This document shows, one piece after another, positions 32,613 through 40,579 of a stretch of 41,417 nt of DNA. The notes below the pieces were generated by a model. That model saw only the letters and a list, made by a program, of their open reading frames with translations, was not told the origin of the DNA and searched no databases. Made by a program: the position numbers and the translations under genes. The DNA is taken from contig DHEF01000023.1 of assembly GCA_002399735.1 (NCBI GenBank), positions 1 to 41,417 on the forward strand, given 5' to 3'. Position 1 is the first letter of the stretch, and each line of letters starts with the position of its first letter. This DNA is from Chitinophagaceae bacterium UBA4857. GTDB taxonomy: Bacteria > Bacteroidota > Bacteroidia > Chitinophagales > Chitinophagaceae.

Positions 32613-33827
32613 TTACATCCTTTTTTTATCATTTAAAAGATCATCAATATATAAAAGTTGTGTATGTGTAGTTTTTATAAAGCTTTTTTTGGCCTTTTTT
32701 ATTTTCGTTAATGCCAATACCTGCCTGCCAACAAAAAGAGGAAGTTTAAGAATAGTAAATAAAAAACGAGGGTCTTTACCTTTTACTAATACAATACTAA
32801 CAAATGTTATAAAGAATAAACCCCATACAATGAGCCAGCCATAAAAAAAAGTAATATTTATAAAAAAAGAAGCTCCCGTACATAGAACAGATAATAACAA
32901 GACTAAAAATAGCGGTGGCCTGAGCGTTATGAACCCAAAATACATCAGGTTAAAGTTGCCACGTTTAAGCCCTGTAAAAAAAATATCAAAATTATCTTTG
33001 AAATATTTAAAGTATGAACTAATCCATCTTGTTCGTTGGTTTTCGAGTGATTTACCTGAACTTATTTTTTCGTCGTACAAAATAGCATCAGGACTATATG
33101 CAATTTGTTTTACACTTTTTACCAGGTAAGCCTGTAATTTTTTATCGAAGCCGCCGAGGAAATTATTATAGCTAACACGGGTATATAAATCATAATCGAC
33201 AGCAACCCCTGAGCCCCAAATTGCGGAAGAAAGGCCTAAATACATTCGACTCTCCCTTTCAACAAAAAAGTTGAACATATCTCCAATTGCATCCATCCTG
33301 GCATAGTCTGTATCTAAGTTTTTGGGCTTAAAATTAGCCTGTACCACCCTGTAACCTTTTTGAAAATGCTTATTCATCGTATCCATAAATAATGGGTGTA
33401 CGAGATTATCGGAGTCAAAAATAATAATAGCATCATGCTTTTTTGTGAAATTGCTTATGGCATGCTGAATGGATTTAATTTTTGAGTGGAGTGCAGGCTG
33501 GGGCTTTAAAACGTTTACATTTGGTTGACTATATAATAAATCAGACGTATCACAATCATCAGCAACAATATAAAGGTAGAAATTTTGATAAGTCTGTTTG
33601 AGTAAAGAATCTACCAAAGGCGCAATAAATTCTTTTTCCTGATGGGCCGTAATAATAATACCGAATTCAAAATTTTTATCTGTTATATTTTTCTTTCTTT
33701 GGTAAGGCGTTTTTATTTTAAACAATCTTAATAAGCCATAACTTATTAGCAATAGGGTTGGAACAAGTAAATAAACTACTAAAACAACCTGAATAATAAC
33801 AAAAACTATCAAAAGGGCTTGTAACAT
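32613..33827 (-). CDS. Membrane GT2 glycosyltransferase
   Basis: 404 residues. An N-terminal membrane helix (ALLIVFVIIQVVLVVYLL) is followed by a GT-A catalytic domain: FGIIITAHQEKEFIAPLV, YIVADDCDTSD, IIIFDSDNLVHPLF (DxD), then NFLGGFDKKLQAYLV and the acceptor motif NQRTRWISSYFKY (QxxRW type). Two or three membrane helices follow (PPLFLVLLLSVLCTGASFFI). The QxxRW motif is that of processive and chitin/hyaluronan-like GT2 enzymes. It would add sugars to an exported glycan or lipid. It is read toward the next GT2 gene with a 98-base gap; operon membership is likely but not certain. Confidence 0.87.
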   Translation of the reverse strand: MLQALLIVFVIIQVVLVVYLLVPTLLLISYGLLRLFKIKTPYQRKKNITDKNFEFGIIITAHQEKEFIAPLVDSLLKQTYQNFYLYIVADDCDTSDLLYSQPNVNVLKPQPALHSKIKSIQHAISNFTKKHDAIIIFDSDNLVHPLFMDTMNKHFQKGYRVVQANFKPKNLDTDYARMDAIGDMFNFFVERESRMYLGLSSAIWGSGVAVDYDLYTRVSYNNFLGGFDKKLQAYLVKSVKQIAYSPDAILYDEKISSGKSLENQRTRWISSYFKYFKDNFDIFFTGLKRGNFNLMYFGFITLRPPLFLVLLLSVLCTGASFFINITFFYGWLIVWGLFFITFVSIVLVKGKDPRFLFTILKLPLFVGRQVLALTKIKKAKKSFIKTTHTQLLYIDDLLNDKKRM

Positions 33828-33957
33828 AACTTTATTATTACCAGGCTAAATTAAACTAATACAAGATTAAGGGCCTGATAGATTTTTTATACTGATTACC
33901 AACACTATCAATCAAACTACATCCTTACATCGTTTCAATGCACCGCCGTAAGGAGAT

Positions 33958-34030
33958 GATTAGAATTGTTACAACTGAAGTGAGTGACACAAGGGACGAT
34001 GATTAGTGTTACTACAGCCGATAACAAAAA
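33958..34030 (+). repeat. Intergenic mosaic repeat, copy G
   Basis: The core reads TAGAATTGTTACAACTGAAG, TGAGTGACACAAGGGACGAT, GATTAGTGTTACTACAGCCG, ATAAC. It has no tandem array beside it. It separates two - strand glycosyltransferase genes, just beyond the 3' end of the 508-residue one. Confidence 0.8.
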
Positions 34031-34070
34031 AATTATCGCAAATAAAGCTAATAAAAAAGTATTAGTTGCA

Positions 34071-35597
34071 TTATTGTGCATCAATTTTATTAAAGCGAAC
34101 AATATTATAAGAACCGCTCTTAAAAGCTTTTATTTCCTTAAAATGCTGCTGCTGTGACCGTAATGACCGGATATCGCCTTCAGCTACACTTGTATAAGTT
34201 GTAATATTATGATCACGAAAAAGCGTTTCTAACTTTAGCCAGTCTTGCGCATTTTCTACCAGAAAAAAATATTTGCTGCTAAATATAGCACCCATTTCCA
34301 TAGGTATATGTTCGGTATTAACCACAATAACAGAATCGGGATTATTTCTCACATACTCTAACGGAGGCTTAATGCGACTTGTATACGCTTGCCGCAAACT
34401 TTTTTCGCCTCCTTTATAAGTATTAAAAAAAATGCTATAACCAAGCAAAACCGTTATAAATGCGAAAAGGAAAGTATTACTAAAAAATTCTATTCTCCAA
34501 TAATTTATAATTAAAGTAAACAGCACTAAAATAATAGGAATAAGTGGCAAAAAGTATCTGGGCCCCCATTGCCCGCCACCTGTATTGGGTAACATCCATG
34601 GAGCCGCTAAACAAAAGACTATAACTAAATACAGAAAAAGTTTTATGGGTAATGATAGCGTTTTTTTCTTAATGATTAATAAGTGCAAAACAGGCAGTAT
34701 AAATAGAACTACAGGAAAAAATTTTACCTGTAGCCAGTTAATCATCAAGAGGTTTTTACCCCAACGTATTATACGCTGTATGAGGGTTTGATCCAGTACC
34801 TGATAGCCATGTACACCAAGATATGACTGATATACATACTTATTGAATAACAGAAAGAGTGTTATACTTATTGCAATACCAATTACATAAACAAATACTG
34901 ATTTTTTATTGGCCTTTATTGATAATATTACTGCTGCTAATACAAAAAACAAGTTTAACAACATTGCTTCCGGCCTTAACCATGCTGATAAACCGGATAA
35001 AAAACCCAATATGAATGCCTGGTAATTACCGAAGTTGAATAACAAAAAGACAAACCCTATAAAACATAATAATACAGCGGGCATATGCTCCCAATAAGTA
35101 ACGCCATATACTGTTAATGGCGATGCAAAAATTAGCGCAAGGAGGATGATTGATTGAAAAACTACTTTTGTGTGTAGCTTTTGTAAAACCCAAAAAATAA
35201 ATACCCATAATACAATTATACTTGTAACAGGTATTATATAAAGCCCTAAGTACCCAAACGTCTCATAAAAAAAGGCACTTATAATTTGAAATCCGGGTGA
35301 AAAGGAAACAATATACCCTTCATTAGAAGGATAAAGAAAAGGAATTTTAATAGGGAAAAAGCCTTGTTGCCACACTTGCTGAACCCATTCCGGTTGATTT
35401 AATTGTAAGATTTTAAAGCCTTGTCCTTCTGCAATTTGTTTAATCACCATATACTTCATTCCACCATCGCCCTGAAAAAAGACATCTGTTTGTATGCCTG
35501 AAATTAGATATACCAAATAAAGCAAGCCTATACATAATATAATGTAAGGAGAAAGTTTATTATTAAGGGGTGAAAGAAATTGTGGTTTAAAGTGCAT
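34071..35597 (-). CDS. Multi-membrane protein, GT39-like glycosyltransferase
   Basis: 508 residues, about eleven predicted membrane helices in the first 400 residues, then a soluble tail of about 110 residues. The first periplasmic loop has FFQGDGGMKYMVIKQIAEGQ, where acidic residues stand as in ArnT/PMT-type GT-C enzymes. WYWEHMPAVLL-like and AWLRPEAMLLNLFFVL segments (VTYWEHMPAVLL, SAWLRPEAMLL) are common in these proteins. A sugar-transfer function from a polyprenyl carrier is likely but not shown. It follows the GMC oxidoreductase gene by 40 bases on the same strand. Confidence 0.7.
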   Translation of the reverse strand: MHFKPQFLSPLNNKLSPYIILCIGLLYLVYLISGIQTDVFFQGDGGMKYMVIKQIAEGQGFKILQLNQPEWVQQVWQQGFFPIKIPFLYPSNEGYIVSFSPGFQIISAFFYETFGYLGLYIIPVTSIIVLWVFIFWVLQKLHTKVVFQSIILLALIFASPLTVYGVTYWEHMPAVLLCFIGFVFLLFNFGNYQAFILGFLSGLSAWLRPEAMLLNLFFVLAAVILSIKANKKSVFVYVIGIAISITLFLLFNKYVYQSYLGVHGYQVLDQTLIQRIIRWGKNLLMINWLQVKFFPVVLFILPVLHLLIIKKKTLSLPIKLFLYLVIVFCLAAPWMLPNTGGGQWGPRYFLPLIPIILVLFTLIINYWRIEFFSNTFLFAFITVLLGYSIFFNTYKGGEKSLRQAYTSRIKPPLEYVRNNPDSVIVVNTEHIPMEMGAIFSSKYFFLVENAQDWLKLETLFRDHNITTYTSVAEGDIRSLRSQQQHFKEIKAFKSGSYNIVRFNKIDAQ

Positions 35598-35637
35598 AAG
35601 GGGTATATACTATGAAATAGTTAGAATGAGCATTGAT

Positions 35638-37356
35638 TTAGAGATTACCTTTTTTAAGTTGATTAAATGCATAATGACAAGCCCTTGCAGTTAATGCCAT
35701 ATAAGTTAAAGAAGGATTTTGGCAACCCGATGATGTCATACAGCTGCCATCAGTTATAAAAATGTTTTTTACATCGTGCATTTGGTTAAACTTGTTTAAA
35801 ACAGAAGTTTTAGGATCAGCACCCATACGAGCCGTACCCATTTCATGTACACAATCGCCCCCTACATTATCATAATCAAATGCACTAACCTTTGTCATAC
35901 CACTTTTCTCTAACATTTCTACCGCCGAACTTTGCATGTCCTTCCGCATTACTCGTTCATTATCTTTAAAGTTAAACTTCACTTCTACAATTGGCAACCC
36001 CCATTTATCTTTTTTGGATCTGGACAAAGACACTTTATTATCGTAATAAGGTAATGTTTCACCCCACGCACTAATAACCATAGACCATGGACCTGGTTCT
36101 GTAATTTTTTGTTTAAAACTTTCGCCAAAATCATCCAGGCCAGTACCAATATCTTCCCAATTTTGTCTGAAAGCTCCACCCTGATATGCAAAGCCCCTGA
36201 TATAGTCAGCACGTTTTGTGGCTTCGTTTAAATTTCTAAATCTGGGGATATATATATTATTAGGCCTGCGTCCTACATAATATTTATCCTTTAAACCATC
36301 GTATTGTGCCTGCGCTCCTACCCTGAAGTGATGGTCCATTAAATTATGACCTAATTGCCCACTTGAGTTTCCTAAACCATCGGGATTATAGTCGTTTGCA
36401 GAGTTTAACAATATAGCGGCTGAAGCAATTGTTGACGCATTTAAAAAAATGATTTTTGCAGAGAACTCAAATACTTCATCAGGGTTATTAGCATCAATAA
36501 CCTGTACCCCTGTTGCTTTTTGTGTTTCTTTATTAAACTTTATCTCTTTTACAACAGAAAATGGGCGGATGGTCAAATTTCCGGTGGCTATTGCTGCCGG
36601 TATGGTGGAGGAATTGCTACTAAAATAACCTCCAAAAGGGCATCCGCGGGAGCATAGGTTGCGATATTGACAAGCTCCTCGGCCCTTCCAACCTCTTGAC
36701 AGGTTAGCTGACCTTCCCATTGTCACACACCTGCCGGCAAATTCGTTTTTCACTTTTTCTTTAAAAAATAGCTCCAAATCGTTCATCTCCATCACGGGCA
36801 AAAACTTACCATCAGGAAGATGGGGTAACCCCTCTGCTTGCCCACTCACGCCAATAAATTCCTCCACGTAGTCATACCAAGGGGCAATATTTTCATAACG
36901 GATAGGCCAATCTACCGCCACACCATCTTTTAAATTGGCTTCAAAGTCCAAATCGCTTAGTCTGTAACATTGCCTCCCCCATGTAAGCGAGCGACCTCCC
37001 ATCTGGTATCCGCGTATCCAATGAAAAGGTGTTACTTGTGTGTAGGGGTTCTCCTGATCGTTAACAAAAAAATGCTTGTTTCCTTCATTATAAGCCCGGC
37101 TTTGAATGGGATTTACTTCGCTGTCTTCATTTGTGTTATTATTCCTGTAGGTAAGTTCCCATGGGTTTAAATTAGCAGTGGGATAGTCTTTTACATGTTC
37201 TACATTCCGCCCCCTTTCTAACAAAAGGGTTTTTAATCCAAGCTCACACAATTCCTTTGCAGCCCAGCCGCCACTTATGCCTGAGCCAATCACAATAGCA
37301 TCATATTCCAATGGAAAATTTTCTTTATTTTTTATCGTTTGTGTTGGATTACCCAT
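35638..37356 (-). CDS. GMC-family FAD oxidoreductase (large subunit)
   Basis: 572 residues. AIVIGSGISGGWAAKELCELG, then LKTLLLERGR, is the FAD-binding Rossmann motif. Catalytic residues are visible in CVHEMGTARMG (His) and CQNPSLTYMALTARA (Asn), and FITDGSCMTSSG closes the FAD site. Several cysteines (GACQYRNLCSRGCPFGG) cluster near residue 230. The chain has no signal peptide. The gene encoding a gluconate 2-dehydrogenase subunit 3 homologue lies 16 bases upstream, so the pair probably forms a periplasmic sugar or alcohol dehydrogenase, exported together by the Tat signal of the small subunit. The substrate is unknown; similar pairs in Bacteroidota have been linked to oxidation of sugars such as glucosides. 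Confidence 0.92.
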   Translation of the reverse strand: MGNPTQTIKNKENFPLEYDAIVIGSGISGGWAAKELCELGLKTLLLERGRNVEHVKDYPTANLNPWELTYRNNNTNEDSEVNPIQSRAYNEGNKHFFVNDQENPYTQVTPFHWIRGYQMGGRSLTWGRQCYRLSDLDFEANLKDGVAVDWPIRYENIAPWYDYVEEFIGVSGQAEGLPHLPDGKFLPVMEMNDLELFFKEKVKNEFAGRCVTMGRSANLSRGWKGRGACQYRNLCSRGCPFGGYFSSNSSTIPAAIATGNLTIRPFSVVKEIKFNKETQKATGVQVIDANNPDEVFEFSAKIIFLNASTIASAAILLNSANDYNPDGLGNSSGQLGHNLMDHHFRVGAQAQYDGLKDKYYVGRRPNNIYIPRFRNLNEATKRADYIRGFAYQGGAFRQNWEDIGTGLDDFGESFKQKITEPGPWSMVISAWGETLPYYDNKVSLSRSKKDKWGLPIVEVKFNFKDNERVMRKDMQSSAVEMLEKSGMTKVSAFDYDNVGGDCVHEMGTARMGADPKTSVLNKFNQMHDVKNIFITDGSCMTSSGCQNPSLTYMALTARACHYAFNQLKKGNL

Positions 37357-37372
37357 AAATAGTTTTAAGTGG

Positions 37373-37948
37373 CTATCGGGTAGCCCATCCTTTTTGCTCG
37401 TTTTTTATAGCAATACTGCCAATATATTTTCCGGGAACATAATCATACTGTAATGCCATTGTAGCACCGTTTAAAGACGTGCAGTATCCTATTAAGGTAT
37501 ATTTTTTTAAAATCCAAAAGAATGGGTCGCCCAATACTTTACGAGAAGCTTTTGCAATAGTACCGTTGTTATTTTTACTTTTATTCTGAAAGTATTTCAT
37601 AACAGCAATTTTTTCATCTATAGTACATGCAACAAAAGTGCGGTTATACTTATCTTTTACATAAGCTTCCAAATCGCCCAACCCCTGAATAAAACTATTT
37701 TGATTTTGTCGGCTACAACAGTCTTTAACCATGTTAATAATGAAATCACCAACACCCACGTCTTTAGCACCGGGAGTATTTGTTCGGGGAATAATAACAT
37801 CTGCTAATTCATCTATAAGCTTTTGGTAATCATCTAAATTTACCAAACCAGGTTTTTTATATGCCTGATAAAGCTTTACACCACCTGCCGCTGCAACTAA
37901 CCCAGTGGTTAACAGTACAATTCTCTTTAGGGCAGTTTTACGGTTCAT
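37373..37948 (-). CDS. Gluconate 2-dehydrogenase subunit 3 family protein
   Basis: 191 residues from the ATG at 37948 (an in-frame ATG 5 codons upstream is possible). The leader NRKTALKRIVLLTTGLVAAAGG looks like a twin-arginine signal with Arg-Lys in place of Arg-Arg, as is frequent in this family. The mature part has LIDELADVIIPRTNTPGAKD, followed by VGVGDFI, the hallmark of the small gamma-type subunit, which is needed for export and activity of the FAD subunit. It is the first gene of the pair with the GMC oxidoreductase, 16 bases before it. No cytochrome c subunit is encoded nearby. Confidence 0.9.
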   Translation of the reverse strand: MNRKTALKRIVLLTTGLVAAAGGVKLYQAYKKPGLVNLDDYQKLIDELADVIIPRTNTPGAKDVGVGDFIINMVKDCCSRQNQNSFIQGLGDLEAYVKDKYNRTFVACTIDEKIAVMKYFQNKSKNNNGTIAKASRKVLGDPFFWILKKYTLIGYCTSLNGATMALQYDYVPGKYIGSIAIKNEQKGWATR

Positions 37949-38449
37949 ATATGGTATTTGCAAAATATATCACTAAAGTAGTAAATTACTCCAATAGACA
38001 ATAACCCTTATATTAAGATTTTTATTGTTCAGCCTATGAATATATACTTCGTTCTTTATAATAAAGTGACTGTTGTCTTTCTTTTGGTGAAAGAAAAATG
38101 AAAACCGCACGTCAAATGCAAAACATACGCAATCCGATCCACTTTTGCAAATATCTAAATCACAAATATCAGGTCAATAATTTCTTCTAACTAGCTGAAA
38201 AGCAAAATAATTATTGCTCCAAAAGTCATACAATTCAATAATACTTTCTATCTTTGTTTTCGTAAAGTACAACCATCTTACAGAAAATCCTCTCGCAATC
38301 CATTTACAAATACATTTTGTAAAGCTCTCCCCGATTAACCAAGATTTCTTAAAAATTTTTACTTAAAAATCTCAAGTGCTATGCTTTTGCATTAATTAAT
38401 GTTATGTACAGCAAGTACTTTGGTTAAAAAACTAACTAAATACAACTTT
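37949..38449. other. Gene-free divergent region
   Basis: About 500 bases between the - strand dehydrogenase pair and the + strand T9SS gene. It is AT-rich and holds no copy of the core repeat, unlike most other gaps of this size. A TATCTTTG box at 38249 could start a leader of about 190 bases for the T9SS gene. ATTTACAAA and TTTTGTAAAG form a small hairpin in that leader near 38303-38322. Confidence 0.5.
38249..38256 (+). promoter_or_regulatory. Bacteroidota -7 box upstream of the T9SS gene
   Basis: TATCTTTG matches TAnnTTTG. It lies about 194 bases before the start codon at 38450. No -33 element at the usual distance is obvious. Confidence 0.45.
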
Positions 38450-40129
38450 ATGAAACACAATTTTACCCGTTTTGTTTCTCTACTTCTTTGCATTGTACTT
38501 TATCAAAATGTAACCATTGCACAGTCGGCAGGAGATTTTCGTTCAAATGTATCACCAACAGGATTATGGAACGACGTTAACAGCTGGCAAATGTACAATG
38601 GTACCAGTTGGGGAACAGCACCACATGCACCAACTTCTGCTGATGGGGTAATTACCATTTTAGCTAGTGATAGCATACGCCTGAGTGACGTGAGAACCAT
38701 TGATAATGTAGTCGTTGATAATAATGGGGTGCTGGCTATTTTTAATACTTCTGCTTTTAGTGTTACCGTAAATGACCCAATAACTGTTAATGGCAGACTA
38801 TACGTAGCTAATAATGTAAACCTAACTGGTTCAGGATCTATTTTAGTAAATACAGGTGGTACCTTAAATGCATGGAACGGTGGTACTATTTCTGTTAATG
38901 TAATAAATAATGGGCATACCAGAGTTCAGTCTGCCGCTCATTTTGCTAATTCTAGTTTTACAAATAACAATAGTGCTGAGTGGGCATCAGGAACAATAGA
39001 TCTTTCAAATGCGTCTTTCATAAATAATGGTTCATTTTTAATTACAACTACCGCTAGTACAAATATTAATAACCCGGGGGCTACATCTACTTTTACAAAC
39101 AGTGCTACGGGTACTATTACAAAACAAGGTTCAAACAACTCTGTATTCTTTCCTGCCTTTTCCAATACCGGAAGAATAACCGGCAATGGAACCATTTTAT
39201 TTGCCAATGTTACCGCAAATACAGGAACAATTTCACCAGGCAACTCACCGGGTATATTAAACCTTACTAATATTCTTCTTAATAACAGACCTACAACCTT
39301 TGAAATAGAATTAAGCACTACAGGCGGTGTTGCAGGTACAAATTATGATCAGGTAGTTTTCACTTCTACGCCTGCGGCAGGTAGCGTAAACTTAAATAAT
39401 GCATTCTTAAATGTCACCAATACTGCATCAGATCCTGTTGGAACTATTTATACTATATTAACCTACCCAACTCCGGCTGGCTCTACCATTACCGGCACCA
39501 TTCCGCCTGCTAATATTACTAAACCATCAAATTTTACAGTTAATTACAGCGCTACTGCAATAACGCTTGAAAAAACAGCTATGTTCCCATTACCGGTTGT
39601 TTGGAAAAGTTTTGAGGCAACTGCAAAAAATAATCAAATTGAAATAAGCTGGGAAACGTCATCAGAAGAAAATGCTTCACACTTTGTAGTAGAGCATAGT
39701 GCTGGTAATAATATACAATACGCACCTATAACCAGTGTTCAGGCAAAAGGTAACAGCAACAGCGTTACTAAATACAAATACATTTTTACCGGTGCAGATA
39801 AAAATAAAACCAACTACTTCCGTATTAACCAAGTTGACTTAGATGGAAAAAGTAAATACTCAGATGTTCGTTTTGTAAAATTTGATCAAGGTGCTGTAAT
39901 TAAAATAAGTACCTATCCCAATCCGGTTAAAAACGAACTGAATATAAATACACAGGTTAATAATATCGGCGTTTCGTTGTCGGATATGTTTGGCAGAACT
40001 ATTTTAACTAAACAATTACAAGCCGGGACAGATGTATTGAATATGCATCAATTGGCAAAAGGGTATTACCTGTTAAGCTTTTATGAAGAGGGCAGGTTAA
40101 TAGAAACCCAAAAAGTTATTAAGCAATAA
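38450..40129 (+). CDS. Type IX secretion cargo, repetitive beta-structure surface protein
   Basis: 559 residues from the ATG at 38450, giving the signal MKHNFTRFVSLLLCIVLYQN, then VTIAQ; an open extension of 17 codons upstream lacks signal features. Residues about 30-310 are Asn/Thr/Ser-rich short strands (ITVNGRLYVANNVNLTGSGS, FTNNNSAEW, ASFINNGSF), like a beta-helix or adhesin, and contain GTISPGNSPGILNL, a motif known from autotransporter adhesins. Then comes PLPVVWKSFEATAKNNQIEI, a common pre-sorting domain in secreted Bacteroidota proteins. The final 75 residues (KISTYPNPVKNEL ... YYLLSFYEEGRLIETQKVIKQ) are a type A T9SS sorting domain. The cargo role (adhesion or matrix) is inferred. 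Confidence 0.85.
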   Translation: MKHNFTRFVSLLLCIVLYQNVTIAQSAGDFRSNVSPTGLWNDVNSWQMYNGTSWGTAPHAPTSADGVITILASDSIRLSDVRTIDNVVVDNNGVLAIFNTSAFSVTVNDPITVNGRLYVANNVNLTGSGSILVNTGGTLNAWNGGTISVNVINNGHTRVQSAAHFANSSFTNNNSAEWASGTIDLSNASFINNGSFLITTTASTNINNPGATSTFTNSATGTITKQGSNNSVFFPAFSNTGRITGNGTILFANVTANTGTISPGNSPGILNLTNILLNNRPTTFEIELSTTGGVAGTNYDQVVFTSTPAAGSVNLNNAFLNVTNTASDPVGTIYTILTYPTPAGSTITGTIPPANITKPSNFTVNYSATAITLEKTAMFPLPVVWKSFEATAKNNQIEISWETSSEENASHFVVEHSAGNNIQYAPITSVQAKGNSNSVTKYKYIFTGADKNKTNYFRINQVDLDGKSKYSDVRFVKFDQGAVIKISTYPNPVKNELNINTQVNNIGVSLSDMFGRTILTKQLQAGTDVLNMHQLAKGYYLLSFYEEGRLIETQKVIKQ

Positions 40130-40152
40130 TATATTGCTAAGCCCTCTAAACT

Positions 40153-40190
40153 AAAAAGGCCAATGTTAATTCATTGGCCTTTTTTATATT
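40153..40190. terminator. Rho-independent terminator after the T9SS gene
   Basis: AAAAAGGCCAATG and CATTGGCCTTTTT form a 13 bp stem with a 6-base loop, followed by more Ts. The A-rich side makes it usable in both directions. Confidence 0.88.
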
Positions 40191-40263
40191 TATTTTTTGT
40201 TGATATCAGCACTCCTGTTTTAAAAGTTTTAGCTTTTGCATAGATTAATTTTATTTTTTGTTA

Positions 40264-40292
40264 CAAAAGTCCCGCCCCTGATGGGACTTTTG
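40264..40292. terminator. Hairpin with terminator shape
   Basis: CAAAAGTCCC pairs with GGGACTTTTG around a 9-base loop. It is joined directly to repeat copy H. As it lies behind the first terminator, it may serve as a back-up, or be part of the repeat. Confidence 0.6.
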
Positions 40293-40340
40293 TTGCGTCG
40301 CACTCTTGTACACCTGTAACTTCATTCAGCACACGGTAAT
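40291..40340 (-). repeat. Intergenic mosaic repeat, copy H (partial)
   Basis: On the minus strand it reads TGAATGAAGTTACAGGTGTA, then CAAGAGTGCGACGCAACAAA, the left half of the core. The right half is missing and is replaced by the hairpin at 40264-40292. Confidence 0.65.
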
Positions 40341-40433
40341 ACTCCGCATATTTAAACAAAACATCTTAATGTCATAGCTGTTTATCTTTACTTATTACTG
40401 CTTTCATTAAATAAAATTGTACCCTTATAATAA

Positions 40434-40468
40434 AGGCCTACAAGGTTTTTGTAAACGCTTATAGGCCT
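40434..40468. other. Hairpin AGGCCTACAAG / CTTATAGGCCT
   Basis: An 11-base stem with one mismatch and a 13-base loop lies between repeats H and I. There is no T-run long enough for a standard terminator. Confidence 0.45.
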
Positions 40469-40490
40469 GTTACTAAAATACGATGTTGAT

Positions 40491-40562
40491 TAGCAATCTG
40501 CTGTTGAACGAAGCGTCGCAAGGGACGATGATAACATTACTTCAGCCGATAACTAAAAAAGT
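40491..40562 (+). repeat. Intergenic mosaic repeat, copy I
   Basis: The core reads CTGCTGTTGAACGAAGCGTC, GCAAGGGACGATGATAACAT, TACTTCAGCCGATAAC. The CTGCTG...GAACGAAGCGTCGC left part resembles the junction of copy J (GATGAACGGAGCGTCGCAAC), which links the core with the inverted element. Confidence 0.75.
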
Positions 40563-40579
40563 ATTCTGAAAAACTTTCA

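Larger units (their letters stand above)
40130..40579. other. Gene-free region between two convergent T9SS genes
   Basis: About 450 bases without a gene. It holds one terminator (40153-40190), two further hairpins (40264-40292 and 40434-40468), a partial core repeat H and a complete core repeat I. The rest is AT-rich with nothing recognisable. Confidence 0.6.

Noticed and set aside
38098..38190. 30-codon open frame in the gap before the T9SS gene
   Set aside because: There is no signal peptide, domain or ribosome site, and frames of this length are expected by chance in AT-rich DNA.
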